Notes: a model not told the origin generated them from the letters alone. Shown: positions 10,549 through 20,237, counted from the first letter of the stretch. The stretch: 64,000 bases of DNA from Effrenium voratum (GCA_963377175.1 CAUJNA010000495.1:1-64000); one strand, 5' to 3'. Made by a program: numbers and translations.

Positions 10549-12595
10549 CATGGAAGAAGCGACAGCGTTTTGCCGAAGCGGATGTGCCAAGGGATGAACC
10601 TTTGCATATTGTTGACTCTGATTTGGTCAACGAGATTGTTCCGCTTGAACCTTCACATACTGGGCACCGGGAGACTGAACCTCTTGGCTACGAATTTTCG
10701 CCACATGAATTTGCAGACGATGGGAGTCATGATGAACCAAATCTTCACGATGAGATTCACGATTATGTCTCGAACAGCTTTTCGCAAGATTCTTTCAGTG
10801 TTGTTGACGAAGAACCAACAGGAAGTACACTGGATATTTTGTCTTCGCAGCTGTTTGTTGGACATGCCATCATAACAAACACTCAGGTCTGCGACATTAC
10901 AATGCCTTGGGAAGTAGGGTCGTCGACGCAAATTTTTGGGCCTGTCGATCATGATGCAGTGCCACGGATGTTGCCTTTCCTAAGCACAGAGACAGGACTC
11001 AACAAGTCAGACCCTCAAACAGGTTCGGTTATTGAGCAGGATGGACTGCAAGGACAAGAGGTCTTCGCCAAGGTCATCAGTAGCCGAGAGGACATTTCAT
11101 TCATGCAGACACGTGCAAAGCTTTTTGAGGCTGACCATTCTGCAGACATGCCCCGATTCGCATCAACTGATGGAACAACTGCAAGGGAAACTGGGTTCCG
11201 GTCGAGATGACGCGGCTCTGGAAATTATTGCAGCCACGCTCGGAACGAGGTCACCTTTTACAGTGGTCAAACGTGCAAATGCATTGCTGGAAGCGTTGAG
11301 ATGGATGGCCAAGGCCTTCCCTGATCGCAGCGACATTTTTCATGAGGATCTGGCCTGGGCGTATGTCAGTGCTCTTCGCAAAGCAGGTGGAGCGCCTACA
11401 AAAGCTGCAGATTTCGTTTCAGCACTTAGGTTTGCAACTCACGTGATGGGTATCAACAGCGGGCATTTGATTGTTAGTCGCCGTGTTGCAGGACTTAGCG
11501 AGCAGATGTTTGCAGGAAAGAGATTCACGCAACAGGCCAAGGTGATCACAGTAGATCAGATGCGCTTTTTGCATCAACTGCTGGATTCTCAGGAGCTGTG
11601 TCCGTTTGACCGTGCTGTTTGCGCTTATTTGCTCATTGCAGTTTATGGACGCTGTAGACATAGTGACCTTGCTTGTGTTCATGATGCAGTGGCAGATTAT
11701 GGAGAAGAGGGCGGCTACTTGGAGATCCGCACAGGCATACATAAGACAGGACGTACTGCTCAGAAGAAGGCAATGCTCCTTCCAATTCTCATTCCTGCCA
11801 AAGCTTCAATGCATGGATGGAACCATCAACGGGCCTTTGCTGAGACCCCCAAGGGATCTGTCTTGTTCCGAGCTGTGCGTGCGAGGTCTCATGTCCAAAG
11901 AGGTCACGGATATGATGCGTGGACTCCTCAGATTGCACTTCAGTCAGGAGCAGATAGAAGGTTTGTCAAGCCATTCTGCAAAGAGTACATGTCTGAGCTG
12001 GTGTGCCAAGTTTGGGCTGTGCGAAGCAGACAGGAGTTGTCTAGGAAGGCACACGAGTGCAGTGGTGTCGAGCTCTGCAATCTACGCCAGGGACTTGGTG
12101 ATTGGCCCAGTGAAGCAGTTGGAAAAGGTCATCACTGAAATTGCAGCCGGGCAGTTTGTGCCAGATGCTTCACGAAGTGACTATTTCAAAACCCCCCATG
12201 ATGCGGGAGAAGTAGCATGCAGCCAAGCAGTTAAGGAACAATCGTTTGAAGCTGACAGTGCAGGTCCTGTTGAGGAAATTGTGCAAAGCTCAGATGATGA
12301 GCAAGGCAGTGTCAGTTCAGCTGATGATCAAGCCAGTGATGGCGTGCAATCCGATGTTGGAGGTGATGAGGGAAATGCTACACCGGCCATTCGCCAGCGG
12401 CCAGTCATTAATGTTGAGAAATGGTTTGTTCACAAGAAGTCTCGCATCTTGCACTTATGCAAAATGGATGAAGCTACCTACAGTGAAGGGAGCCGACTCA
12501 CTGCATGTGGCCGCAGATTGAATTCCAATTATGAGGAGTCTCGTCAAGAGCACGAGGCAAATGCAGATTGCTCACTCTGCAGGAAGCGGTGGTGA
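10549..12595 (+). pseudogene. Tyrosine recombinase ORF of element 2
   Basis: It starts MPWKKRQRFAEADVP at 10549 with an acidic N-terminal region. The YR reading then passes to a second frame near 11170 (SGRDDAALEIIAATLG) and to a third near 11800. The core-binding part includes VVKRANALLEALRWMAK. The catalytic part has the first Arg in YGRCRHSDLACV, an H-x-x-K box in SSHSAKSTCLSW (Lys where most families have Arg), GRH in CLGRHTSA, and the nucleophile Tyr in AIYARDL. A C-terminal tail, TACGRRLN...CSLCRKRW, resembles a small zinc-binding end and parallels the tail in element 1. All catalytic positions survive, but two frame changes would need repair, an intron or frameshifting to make one protein. 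Confidence 0.75.
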
Positions 12596-12939
12596 TGCTT
12601 CGAATGCGAAGCTCAATGTGCAAATGTGCACGGCCGATGGGCCATGAGATATCACCTCGCCATGTGTCACAAAAGGCAGATTGTGCCGCGCCAATGGGCG
12701 AGAGTGAGTGGCCGATGGGCGTTGAGTGCATTTTGAATCAAGTTTTGATTCGGCACAGAGAGGCTCAAGAGTTAGGACAGGGTGCATTCATGTCATTGAG
12801 GTGCCTTGTTTCGTCAACCCCTCGTTCCGAATTTCTTTTGGGTGAGCTTCCATGTGGTCTTTGACATGTGCCATGTTTTGAATGGTTTGGTTTGTCGTAC
12901 GGTTGTCACGTTTAGTACTGCTTGCTTCGCGCTTACGCC

Positions 12940-14129
12940 ATGGCCTCGCTTATAGATTCAGAGGCTCATTTCTCAAAGAGAGCAGGCGAGGTGCGTCTTG
13001 GAGATGCAGCACTGCGGACATTGCGAAGGCTGGGCCTGAACTCCATGGGAAGTTTGGCTTATGCTCATGGGCAACCTGGGCAACCATTAGATGAAGCAAG
13101 TTTTACAAATTGGGTACAGTCCACAGTGGACGCAAATGTTTCGCTGGGCGACATGTCGGCGATCAAGCATCTGCTCTTTTAAAGCCAAACACTGGTCCTG
13201 GCGGCATTGTGGGAGCAAGTGGTGAACCCAGACAGTGCTGCCCTGAAGAAGGTGCCGGAAGCCGAAAGGGACCGCAGGATGAAGCACCTTAGGGATACCT
13301 TGATAGGTGTTCTGATTGAAGGACCGATGGAGCCGGGCCACGCCTTGCTGGATTTGTGCGCCCGTGAATCTGGTCAGCTGAGATACATACCACCTGAGCG
13401 TTGTATCTCCCGGGTTCATGAAGTTACCACAGCCAGCAATCCGAAGAAACAACTGGAATTTGCGACAAGCTATCGATCAAAGAGCAGGTGGTGGTGCCAG
13501 ACATGCAGGTCCACGATTCATTGAAGCTGTTGGAAGCGTTCAGGCGCAGAGGTCTGGCTTATGCGTTTGCAGAGGCGGTCTCGTTTTTGGACTATGAGCG
13601 TTACGTGAATTCACTGTTTTCGCACTGTCATCGTGAGCCGCCCCCAGGGTATTCTCGTTGTGCTTTGCCCCAGCTAGTACAAGCCGACAAGCTCGTCTTT
13701 ACCAAGCTCATCGAGGACGGTGTGAAGCCAAGGCGGGATCCAACGGATGCTGCATTGATGAAAGCCCTCGAGAGCTATCAGGTCAGTTTTGCATTGCTGC
13801 CTCTGCCAACTAGGACCGTGATTCCGCAAGCCAAGAAATCAGAGGGCAGTCATGACCCACCTGCCAAGAAGCATAAAGGTGGAGGTGCCTCGAAGGGTAA
13901 AGGCAAATCAAAGGCAAGTGGCAAGGGCAGGGGGCCAGCTGTTCCGTATCAGATTCTGCAAGCTGGTGGCAAAGGCCGAACGCCCGATGGCGAAAGCATA
14001 TGCTATGACTATGGGCTTGGCAAGTGTAAGCATGGTTCCGATGGAGGAGAATGCAACAAAGGGAGGCATGTTTGCCCGGTGTGCTTCGAGCCTCACACAC
14101 TTGCTCAGCACAAGAAGTCCTCTAAGTGA
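12940..14129 (+). pseudogene. Gag-like protein of element 2 with CCCH finger
   Basis: It starts MASLIDSEAHFSKRAGEV and holds SLAYAHGQPGQPLDEASF. An in-frame TAA at 13180-13182 interrupts it after KHLLF, then it continues in the same frame with SQTLVLAALWEQV, KKVPEAERDRRMK and VLIEGPMEPGHALLD. A one-base shift near 13460 leads to VVVPDMQVHDSLKLLEAF and SFALLPLPTR. A Lys/Gly-rich linker ends in a finger, CYDYGLGKCK...C...H, then VCPVCFEPHT. The layout matches the element 1 Gag (helical part, basic linker, CCCH finger). The stop probably replaced a Glu codon. Confidence 0.75.
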
Positions 14130-14491
14130 TCGATGTGGGGCAGCCGCAGCTGCCCGTGAACCCTGTTGAGCTGCTGAGTGCGCCTAGTGGCGAATGTGTG
14201 CCAAAGCATTTCATGGGTAAATTTGAAGCATCTCAACAGGACGCACTCGTGAGGCCACAGCCCGCCACAGAAGAACTCGATGTTGCAAGTTTGACCAATC
14301 CTAATGATAATCCTCTTGAAAATCTCACGGATGATGTGACTCCACGTGTCAGTGTGAACTTGACAAACCCAACGAGCGACGTTCTTGACGAATCCCTGAC
14401 AACTCAGGAAATGAGTGATAGTCCTCATGTGCAGGGGCCTGTGCATCCGCTCTCCATCCCGACTTTGCACGAGTCATCCAGTTATCATTGA
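14126..14491 (+). CDS. Acidic linker ORF between Gag and methyltransferase-like ORF (element 2)
   Basis: 121 codons, rich in Pro, Ser, Asp and Asn with repeats of the type LTNP. It overlaps the Gag stop by four bases and ends at 14491, inside the start of the next domain. No motif recognised. It is probably a disordered linker of the polyprotein, read through in an intact copy. Confidence 0.35.
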   Translation: MIDVGQPQLPVNPVELLSAPSGECVPKHFMGKFEASQQDALVRPQPATEELDVASLTNPNDNPLENLTDDVTPRVSVNLTNPTSDVLDESLTTQEMSDSPHVQGPVHPLSIPTLHESSSYH

Positions 14492-15609
14492 AATCTTTGT
14501 CGGATCAGCCAGAGTTACCGCGTGTTTAAGGAGCCTTGGGCCTTAAGCATTGCTTTGGTGTGGACCACGTTAAGATCAAGTCATCTGGGCCAGTAATGGT
14601 GGCAGACCTCACCACAGATGAAGGCATGGAACTGTTGTGGACCTGGTTGCGGAATCCAAATGTGCTTGGTATCTTTGCTGCACCGCCATGCGGAACTTGT
14701 AGCCAGGCCAGAACCATCGCCCTTCATGACGCGAGGGGTCGCAAGCTGCCAGGCCCCAAACCATTGCGCTCTGCACTCAAGCCGAATGGCTTTGCGCATC
14801 TTCAAGGCCAAGACGCTCTCAGGGTTTCCCTGGCTAACCGCCTGTACATGCTCTTGCATCATGTACTTGTCTTTTGCCACCAGAGGGACATGTTGATTTG
14901 TGTGGAAAACCCTCGTTCATCTTTGTTTTGGCTAACGGATGCATGGAAAAAGCTCCCTTTCCGTTTACAGTTCACCGCGCATCAGGCATGCGCATATGGC
15001 GGCAGACGACCAAAATGGACTGTGCTTGCTCACAATGTCCCGGGCATTAGCAAAATCCGCAAAGAGTGCCCAGGTCAGTCCCCGTCACACGTGCACCTGC
15101 CTTGGGGACTGACTTGGAAGCATGGCAAACGGGAATTTGCCACGAAGGAGGAAGCTGCATACCCTATGTTGTTGGCACTTGAAATTGCGTCTGCGTTCGC
15201 TTCAGAATGTGCCAAAAGAGGTTGGCAGCCTCCCGCAGTTTCGATCGATGACGCTGTCCAACGTTTGCAGTTGTCGGCCAATAAATCACAGCACTCTTCC
15301 ATCCACTGGTTGCGTGCAGCCGCTGGGGTGCAGTCACGTGCCAGCAAAATGCCGCCGCCTGTTGCTGAGCATTGCCAAATTCTTCAAGTGTATGGGCCGT
15401 TAAAATTGCTGCAAGAAGCGCCCTGTGAGCCCATGAAGCGCTTGAAACAACCTTGGCGGCTGCCTGCCGGCCTGTGCGCCAATGTGGAAGAAATTCCAGC
15501 AGAAGCACAGCTTCTGCGGCGCACACCAGTTCGGTTAAGCGGGGGAGGTGAAAGCAGTGAAAACTTTGTTCAGGCTTGGGGTGTACCCTTTTCGCCACGG
15601 GCTTTGTAG
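14460..15609 (+). CDS. DNA cytosine methyltransferase-like ORF of element 2
   Basis: In the frame of 14481 it begins PVIIEIFVGSARVTACL, the Gly-containing SAM-binding motif I of C5 methyltransferases. A one-base shift near 14535 continues into LKHCFGVDHVKIKSSG and DLTTDEGMELLWTW. Then come FAAPPCGTCSQAR (motif IV Pro-Cys), CVENPRSSLFW (motif VI-like Glu-Asn), CAYGGRRPKWTV and a C-terminal tail leading toward RT. The order and spacing match a methyltransferase fold. I see no clear target-recognition domain, so specificity cannot be read, and it may be a structural or regulatory derivative. Apart from the start shift the frame is open for 357 codons. Confidence 0.75.
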
Positions 15610-17096
15610 ATGCTGCTCTTCGTGCAGGGCACCCTAAATCCCTATTTGCAAAATTGCCAGAGCCTTTGGCCTTAGCCGTGGCAGTGCATGGCCGTGACAC
15701 GGTGGGTGTCATCGCGCAGAAACGAGCAGCCTGGTGTAGGAAGTGGACACAGCGAGCCTTGGAGTTGCAAGAGGAGGAAAACAATTTGAAGTGCAAGCTG
15801 GCGCCACATCTGCGCAGCCTACTGTCTGGGAAGCGGCTAATGCTTTGGCGTGAAATGTTGGTCGAGTGTGATTACCCAGACATGGAGGTTTTTGATGAAC
15901 TGGTTTCAGGCACAGCTCTCACAGGGCCTGTGCCAGCTACTGGAATTTTTGAGGCAACCTTCAAGCCTGCGTCAATGACGGAAAACCAGCTCAAGCAACA
16001 GGCTAGAGCGAGCAGGGTAGCCATCATAAATGCGGCCAGAACTTCTGAGTATGCCAAAACGCTTGTGGAAAAAGATCATGGGTGGCTCGTGGGGCCCATC
16101 GAAGTGGCCGACCTTCCTGACCATGCCATCGTGAGCCGTAGGTTTGGCCTGAAGCAGGGTGCCGAAGTCAGACTCATCGATGACTTCAGCGGATCAGGGG
16201 TGAATTCGACGGTACAAGCTTGTGAGAGTCCGAAGCCGCATTCGACAGACGTGGTTGCGGCGCTGCTGCTGCAGCTGGCTCGTTCCACCAATGGTGGAGG
16301 CATGTTAGGGAAGTGCTTTGACTTGTGTGCAGCGTATAGACAAATGGGGGTGCGCCCGTCGTCCCTCTGGGCTTCCTTTGTTGTTGTGTTCAACCCCCAT
16401 CTTCGCTGTCCAGTTTTTGCTCTCCGAGCCCTTCCGTTCGGGGCTACAAGATCCGTGCATAGCTTCTTGCGGGTTGCGCACAGTCTCTATTGGATTGGCG
16501 CCTCTTCGTTAGCTTTGTGCTGGACTGTTTTCTTCGACGATTTTGTCACCCTGACACCGCCATGCCTGGCAAGCTCATCAGAGATGGCGGTGGACGCACT
16601 ATTCAGGCTGACGGGGTGGAAGTACGCCACCGATGGTGACAAATGCCTCCCTTTCTCCACATGCTTCAGTGCTCTTGGAATCACAGTTAATTTGGAGCAC
16701 ATTCGGGACGGATGGGCCGAATTCGGCAACACTGCCAAGCGCAGAGCTGAGTTGGGTGACACTCTTGAAGCTGTTTGCAACAGGAAAAGGCTCACAGTTA
16801 GCGAAGCACTCAGGTTGCGCGGCCGCGTGCACTTTGCGGATGGACAAATTTTCGGAAGAGCCAGCCGCCTTTGCTTAAGGGAGGTTGATAAGCATGTTTT
16901 CGAAACTAGCGGTTCAGCTTTGTCAGATGATTCCATAGCAGCCATCTCGAGGTTCGCTTGTTTGTTGCGTGAAGGAGCTCCAAGGAAGATCTCCATAGAT
17001 GCAGGTTCGCCGTGGTTACTCTTCACAGATGCTTGCTATGAGAAAGAGGCAGCTTGGGCATGTGGGCTTGGTGGAGCAAAGGGAGGCTTTGGGTGA
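15576..17096 (+). CDS. Reverse transcriptase of element 2
   Basis: 506 open codons. It follows the previous ORF through a one-base shift near 15575, where FATGFVDAALRAGHPKSLF continues the reading. RT motifs: VRLIDDFSGSGVNSTV; motif A, CFDLCAAYRQMGV (Asp); motif B, ALPFGATRSVHSFLRV; motif C, VFFDDFVTL (catalytic Asp-Asp); then a thumb with LTGWKYATDGDKCLPFS and LRLRGRVHFADGQIFGR. The end reads LLFTDACYEKEAAWACGLGG, the first strand of RNase H with its first Asp, before a frame break near 17085. The domain order is RT-RNase H. This is the best preserved RT in the window. Confidence 0.85.
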   Translation: MGCTLFATGFVDAALRAGHPKSLFAKLPEPLALAVAVHGRDTVGVIAQKRAAWCRKWTQRALELQEEENNLKCKLAPHLRSLLSGKRLMLWREMLVECDYPDMEVFDELVSGTALTGPVPATGIFEATFKPASMTENQLKQQARASRVAIINAARTSEYAKTLVEKDHGWLVGPIEVADLPDHAIVSRRFGLKQGAEVRLIDDFSGSGVNSTVQACESPKPHSTDVVAALLLQLARSTNGGGMLGKCFDLCAAYRQMGVRPSSLWASFVVVFNPHLRCPVFALRALPFGATRSVHSFLRVAHSLYWIGASSLALCWTVFFDDFVTLTPPCLASSSEMAVDALFRLTGWKYATDGDKCLPFSTCFSALGITVNLEHIRDGWAEFGNTAKRRAELGDTLEAVCNRKRLTVSEALRLRGRVHFADGQIFGRASRLCLREVDKHVFETSGSALSDDSIAAISRFACLLREGAPRKISIDAGSPWLLFTDACYEKEAAWACGLGGAKGGFG

Positions 17097-17460
17097 ACTC
17101 CGCAAAAAGACAATCATCTTCGAAGCAGAGCTGCTCAGTGTTTGCATCGCGTTCGCACTATGGGGCCGGCTCTTTGCGGGCCGCCCGATTGTGTGTTATG
17201 TAGACAACAATGCGGTCCGTGACGTTCTCATTTCTGGCCGTGGAAGGTCCAACATTGCCAAGCATCTTGTGGAGGTTTTGCTGAATCTTGAAGACAGCCA
17301 TTCGGTCTTGACTTGGATTGCGCGTGTGCCTTCGCCATCCAACGTGAGTGATGGACCTTCAAGAGGATTCGTGTCCGAGCTCGAGGCCCAAAATGCCACG
17401 TGTTGCAATGTGGAAAATTTACTTGACATTCTACTAAAAGGAAAATCGCTTGACGGTTAA
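17000..17460 (+). CDS. RNase H domain of element 2
   Basis: The reading starts in the RT frame at LLFTDACYE (first catalytic Asp) and passes near 17085 to the frame ending at TAA 17460. The other acidic residues are the Glu in IIFEAELLSVC, the Asp in CYVDNNAVRDVL and the Asp in NVSDGPSRG, which completes a D-E-D-D set. It would remove the RNA strand after cDNA synthesis. The single frame change is the only damage seen. Confidence 0.75.
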
Positions 17461-17696
17461 GATGGGGTGATGATAATGCAAACTGTGCTGCATGCGCCCG
17501 TGCATAAGTGTATCATACTTGTGTGTTCAGTGACCATTTCGATCCAGATGCAATCTTGGACATCCCATTGTCACCACGAGAAAAGGAGCGTCGACTTTCA
17601 ATCTTTCGAGATGTGATTTGTATATATTCATATGTGCGCTTGCCCTTTCTTAGGGATTTACTCCTAGGATCATAATACTAGTTCACAGGTTGGCGT
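17461..17696 (+). other. 3' non-coding part of element 2 with a short open frame
   Basis: 236 bases between RNase H and the right inverted repeat. A frame from 17523 to about 17673 reads VFSDHFDPDAILDIPLSPRE and on through Arg/Glu-rich sequence, which looks protein-like but matches nothing I know. Nothing else seen; no internal complementary region could be found by eye. Confidence 0.35.
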
Positions 17697-17719
17697 CTTT
17701 GGTTTGGCTCAAGAAATAA
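17697..17719 (-). repeat. Right terminal inverted repeat of element 2
   Basis: On the + strand it contains TTTGGCTCAAG followed by AAATAA. Its reverse complement matches 10392-10413. The 11-mer is also the last 11 bases of the dinoflagellate spliced leader as I recall it, which may be chance. Confidence 0.75.
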
Positions 17720-18342
17720 ATGCCTTACATGGCTGGCGTTGTGCTTTCAGCACTCGCCCGTTCAGCCCTTGACCAGCTGCAAGCACTGGCTGCCGCGGAT
17801 GCGTGTGCCGAAGACGACTTGGTAGGGATAGGGGGCTGGGCAATCACATCCTCCCAAGTGGTTTGGTTTGCAACACGCGGGACATGCGGGCCGTATGGCC
17901 TTGCCTTGTCAAGCCTGGACAGCGGTGCATCGCATGTTTCGAGACGCTGGCACAGTTAGCACTACTGCAAGCAACCCACAGCCACATTGGTGGTGGGCAC
18001 TACTCGTTCAGCATGCCTTCAGGCACGGACAATTCCGCAACGGAAGCAAGCCTTAACAAGTTGTTCATGCCCTCCTGGCCGTTGCAACTTTTCGTGCAGT
18101 TAACAGCCTTCTGGGCTCACGCTCACAATGTGCTGCTGCAGCCGACGCACGTTCCAGGAAGGTGCAATGATTGGGCAGACGATCTCAGCAGAGGTCGGTT
18201 GGCCCGATTCAGCCATCGCCCTGAAAGTCGCATACGCTTCAGCCCTGCGGGCCTAGCAATGTCAGGCCGAGGCATTCAGCTGTGTCCGATGGATGCGCCC
18301 TGGCGCCCGGAACACCTGGCAGCTGCCTCCAGCACTGCTTAG
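17720..18342 (+). pseudogene. RNase H of element 1, resumed after the insert
   Basis: The codon frame continues exactly from 10391. AAADACAEDDLVGIGGW carries the first Asp. After a shift near 17875 come RCIACFETLAQLALLQ (Glu), SGTDNSATEASLNKLF (Asp) and CNDWADDLSRGRL (last Asp). This is the RNase H expected after the RT that stops at 10370, and composition matches the left half. One in-frame TAA (10368) and one frame shift mark decay. The tail to 18342 is basic (SHRPESRIRFSP). Confidence 0.8.
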
Positions 18343-18577
18343 CCAGCCTTATTTGCAATTGCGACCAAATGGCCGTCTTCGCCCTGTCAGCCAGAACAAC
18401 TACTGCGAGCCGCTGACCGAAAAAAGTGCAGACCCTGAGCAACAGGCTGCTCACAGCCGAGCGTGCATTGTCACGCGGACATTTGCCCTGCCAGGTGCAA
18501 CCCCACTTTGAAGGGCGGGTGATGAGGCCAGCGGCCCAGCTGGCTCGCTTATACCGGGGTTGCCTGAAACACTGAAG

Positions 18578-18739
18578 GGGGGGTCAACGCACCTCCTGTT
18601 CCAGGCGCACCAGTGCCCTGGAAGCAGTGCTACTTTCAGCAACCCCGGTAAAAAGAACTGCGGCCGCTTCGGACTTGCTTTGTTCTTTTGGGGGTTCATG
18701 TTTGGGTTCAAGCTAGGAGCAGTGCAACATGCCTTAACG
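18578..18739 (+). repeat. Direct repeat copy 1 (B1) at 3' end of element 1
   Basis: Starts GGGGGGTCAACGC and ends CATGCCTTAACG. Matches 19078-19239 with one C/T difference (18643 against 19143). The offset is exactly 500 bases. Confidence 0.95.
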
Positions 18740-19077
18740 CTTAGGGTTTCTATTCCCTTGTGTTTAGGGCATGTTGTGAATCGAACTACGCGGTGGCCGT
18801 TTTGCTCCTAGCCTTGACCCAAACCTGCGGTTTCATTTGAAACCCACCCACCCACCCTGCACTGCCTTACACAAGGCTCTGCAAGTATAGGTCGCAGACG
18901 CTCTGCACTTTCGTTGGTGGTCTCCGGACCTCTTGGTCTCCGGACCAGGTCTCCGGACCAACTCTGGTCTCCGGACCATTCAGTCTCCGGACCTTGGGCG
19001 CGGGCACGCGTGCCACGCCCTGCAAGCACTGCATTCACTTGCAAGGACACGCATTGTCTTGCCCGTTTTAGTTTCAC
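18740..19077 (+). repeat. Spacer (possible A2) with five GGTCTCCGGACC copies
   Basis: Between the 162-base repeats. GGTCTCCGGACC, or a copy with one change, occurs at 18919, 18935, 18948, 18966 and 18982, spacing 13-18. The core TCCGGA is palindromic. At 18728-18774 ACATGCCTTAA and TTAGGGCATGT form an imperfect hairpin. No ORF of note. Confidence 0.75.
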
Positions 19078-19239
19078 GGGGGGTCAACGCACCTCCTGTT
19101 CCAGGCGCACCAGTGCCCTGGAAGCAGTGCTACTTTCAGCAATCCCGGTAAAAAGAACTGCGGCCGCTTCGGACTTGCTTTGTTCTTTTGGGGGTTCATG
19201 TTTGGGTTCAAGCTAGGAGCAGTGCAACATGCCTTAACG
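19078..19239 (+). repeat. Direct repeat copy 2 (B2), right end of element 1
   Basis: 161 of 162 bases equal 18578-18739. Followed by unrelated sequence starting GTATCGTTG, taken as the flank. Confidence 0.95.
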
Positions 19240-20237
19240 GTATCGTTGTTGGCTTATGCGTTTGGGTCAGATATCGCGAACAGCAACTGTACAAGAAGTG
19301 TGCCGATGAGCTGAAGAGGATTGACATGCGTATTCGTTTGATGTGACGGAGGAGATCAATGAGATCATAGATGCCATCATAACAGATGACAGCATCGCAA
19401 GGAAACTCTTCATGCTGTGGGAGCGAATCAGATTCAGATGCAAGATTTCGTGCAAGGAGCAGCAGAGCAGATTGAGAATTTCAGGTTGGAGCTTGAGAGA
19501 AATGGAGACCGGTTTGCATTGTGTAGCACTTGGTCAGTGTGCTTAGCGTTTCACTTTTTTCACAAGGCCCTTGAGCTGGCTATGTGAGTTTGCAGTTGAA
19601 GTTTGAGTCAAGTGACAAGAGATTCACTGGCAATCGAACTCAAAACTGTTTGTGAGACGGGCAGTAGAACAGCCATTCTCAGGTGGGGTGTAAACAGTTT
19701 TTACCCGTGCTGTGCCCACCTTAAGAGCCCAATACTTTGGAGTACGTGTAAGACACATGTACCATGAACCGACCGCTGCGCATAGGGTCAAGTGTTTGAG
19801 AAAAGTCCGCAGAATGTGCCCCCGGTGGATTGGAGCGCGCATCTGTTGACTTTTAAGCCTGCCACTATAACAACCATACCTGGACTCAATGCAGTTCGGT
19901 CACTTCCACTTTGGAGCTGTTGCTCTCTGTCGTAGATTCCCTCGAGAGCGAAATGATCGCTTTGTTGGTTGGTGTTGCTTGTTCTCTGTTTTGTTGTTGG
20001 GTGCGTTGTTTTTGTCTTTTCTTCGTCTGTGTTGTTTTGGTCGTTTCGTTTGCTCGTTGCGGTTATTGCGGTTTGTCTCACTTCATCTCTTTTAATTGGT
20101 GCATCAGGGTTCGTGACCGATGGCAATTGCCCCAAGGCGCGCCGGTGACAAACATGTTGATGATCCTCCTGCGCCGCGGAGGCGTGTTGTTCACGCCTTT
20201 CCTGCGGCTGCTGGTGATGGTCAGAAGTAGTATGAGT
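19240..20237. other. Gap between elements; pyrimidine/T-G-rich tract
   Basis: No gene seen. 19950-20115 is rich in T and G and ends TTGGTGCATCAG, which looks like a splice acceptor. It is followed by a 36-codon open frame, MAIAPRRAGDKHVDDPP and on, from 20122 to 20232. The large minus-strand ORF (19788-20399) has no recognisable content and overlaps the LTR. Confidence 0.4.

Larger units (their letters stand above)
10392..17719 (+). mobile_element. Element 2: YR retroelement with inverted termini, nested in element 1
   Basis: The left end (10392-10413) and the reverse complement of the right end (17697-17719) both start TTATTT and share GAGCC and ACCAAAG, with two mismatches and one indel over 22-23 bases. 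Inside, on the + strand, are YR, CCCH-finger Gag, methyltransferase-like, RT and RNase H. Removing 10392-17719 joins element 1 codon to codon (10391 to 17720) with no target duplication seen, as expected for YR-mediated insertion. DIRS-type elements have inverted termini, but their YR lies downstream of RT; here it is upstream. Several frame breaks suggest a decaying copy. Confidence 0.8.
17720..19239 (+). mobile_element. Element 1, 3' part
   Basis: RNase H, then about 240 bases of non-coding or relic sequence, then a 162-base direct repeat, a 338-base spacer and the second copy of the repeat. What follows 19239 shares nothing with the element. Direct repeats split by a spacer at the 3' end recall PAT/Ngaro elements (B1-A2-B2). 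I found no A1 counterpart near 5.1 kb, so the left end may be truncated. Confidence 0.65.

Noticed and set aside
17705..17715. TTTGGCTCAAG in the right terminal repeat of element 2 as a spliced-leader relic
   Set aside because: Only 11 bases match and the upstream part does not. The left terminal repeat lacks the exact word. Kept only as a note.
18736..18770. TTTAGGG/TTAGGG words as telomere-like sequence
   Set aside because: Only two isolated copies, explained by the local hairpin.
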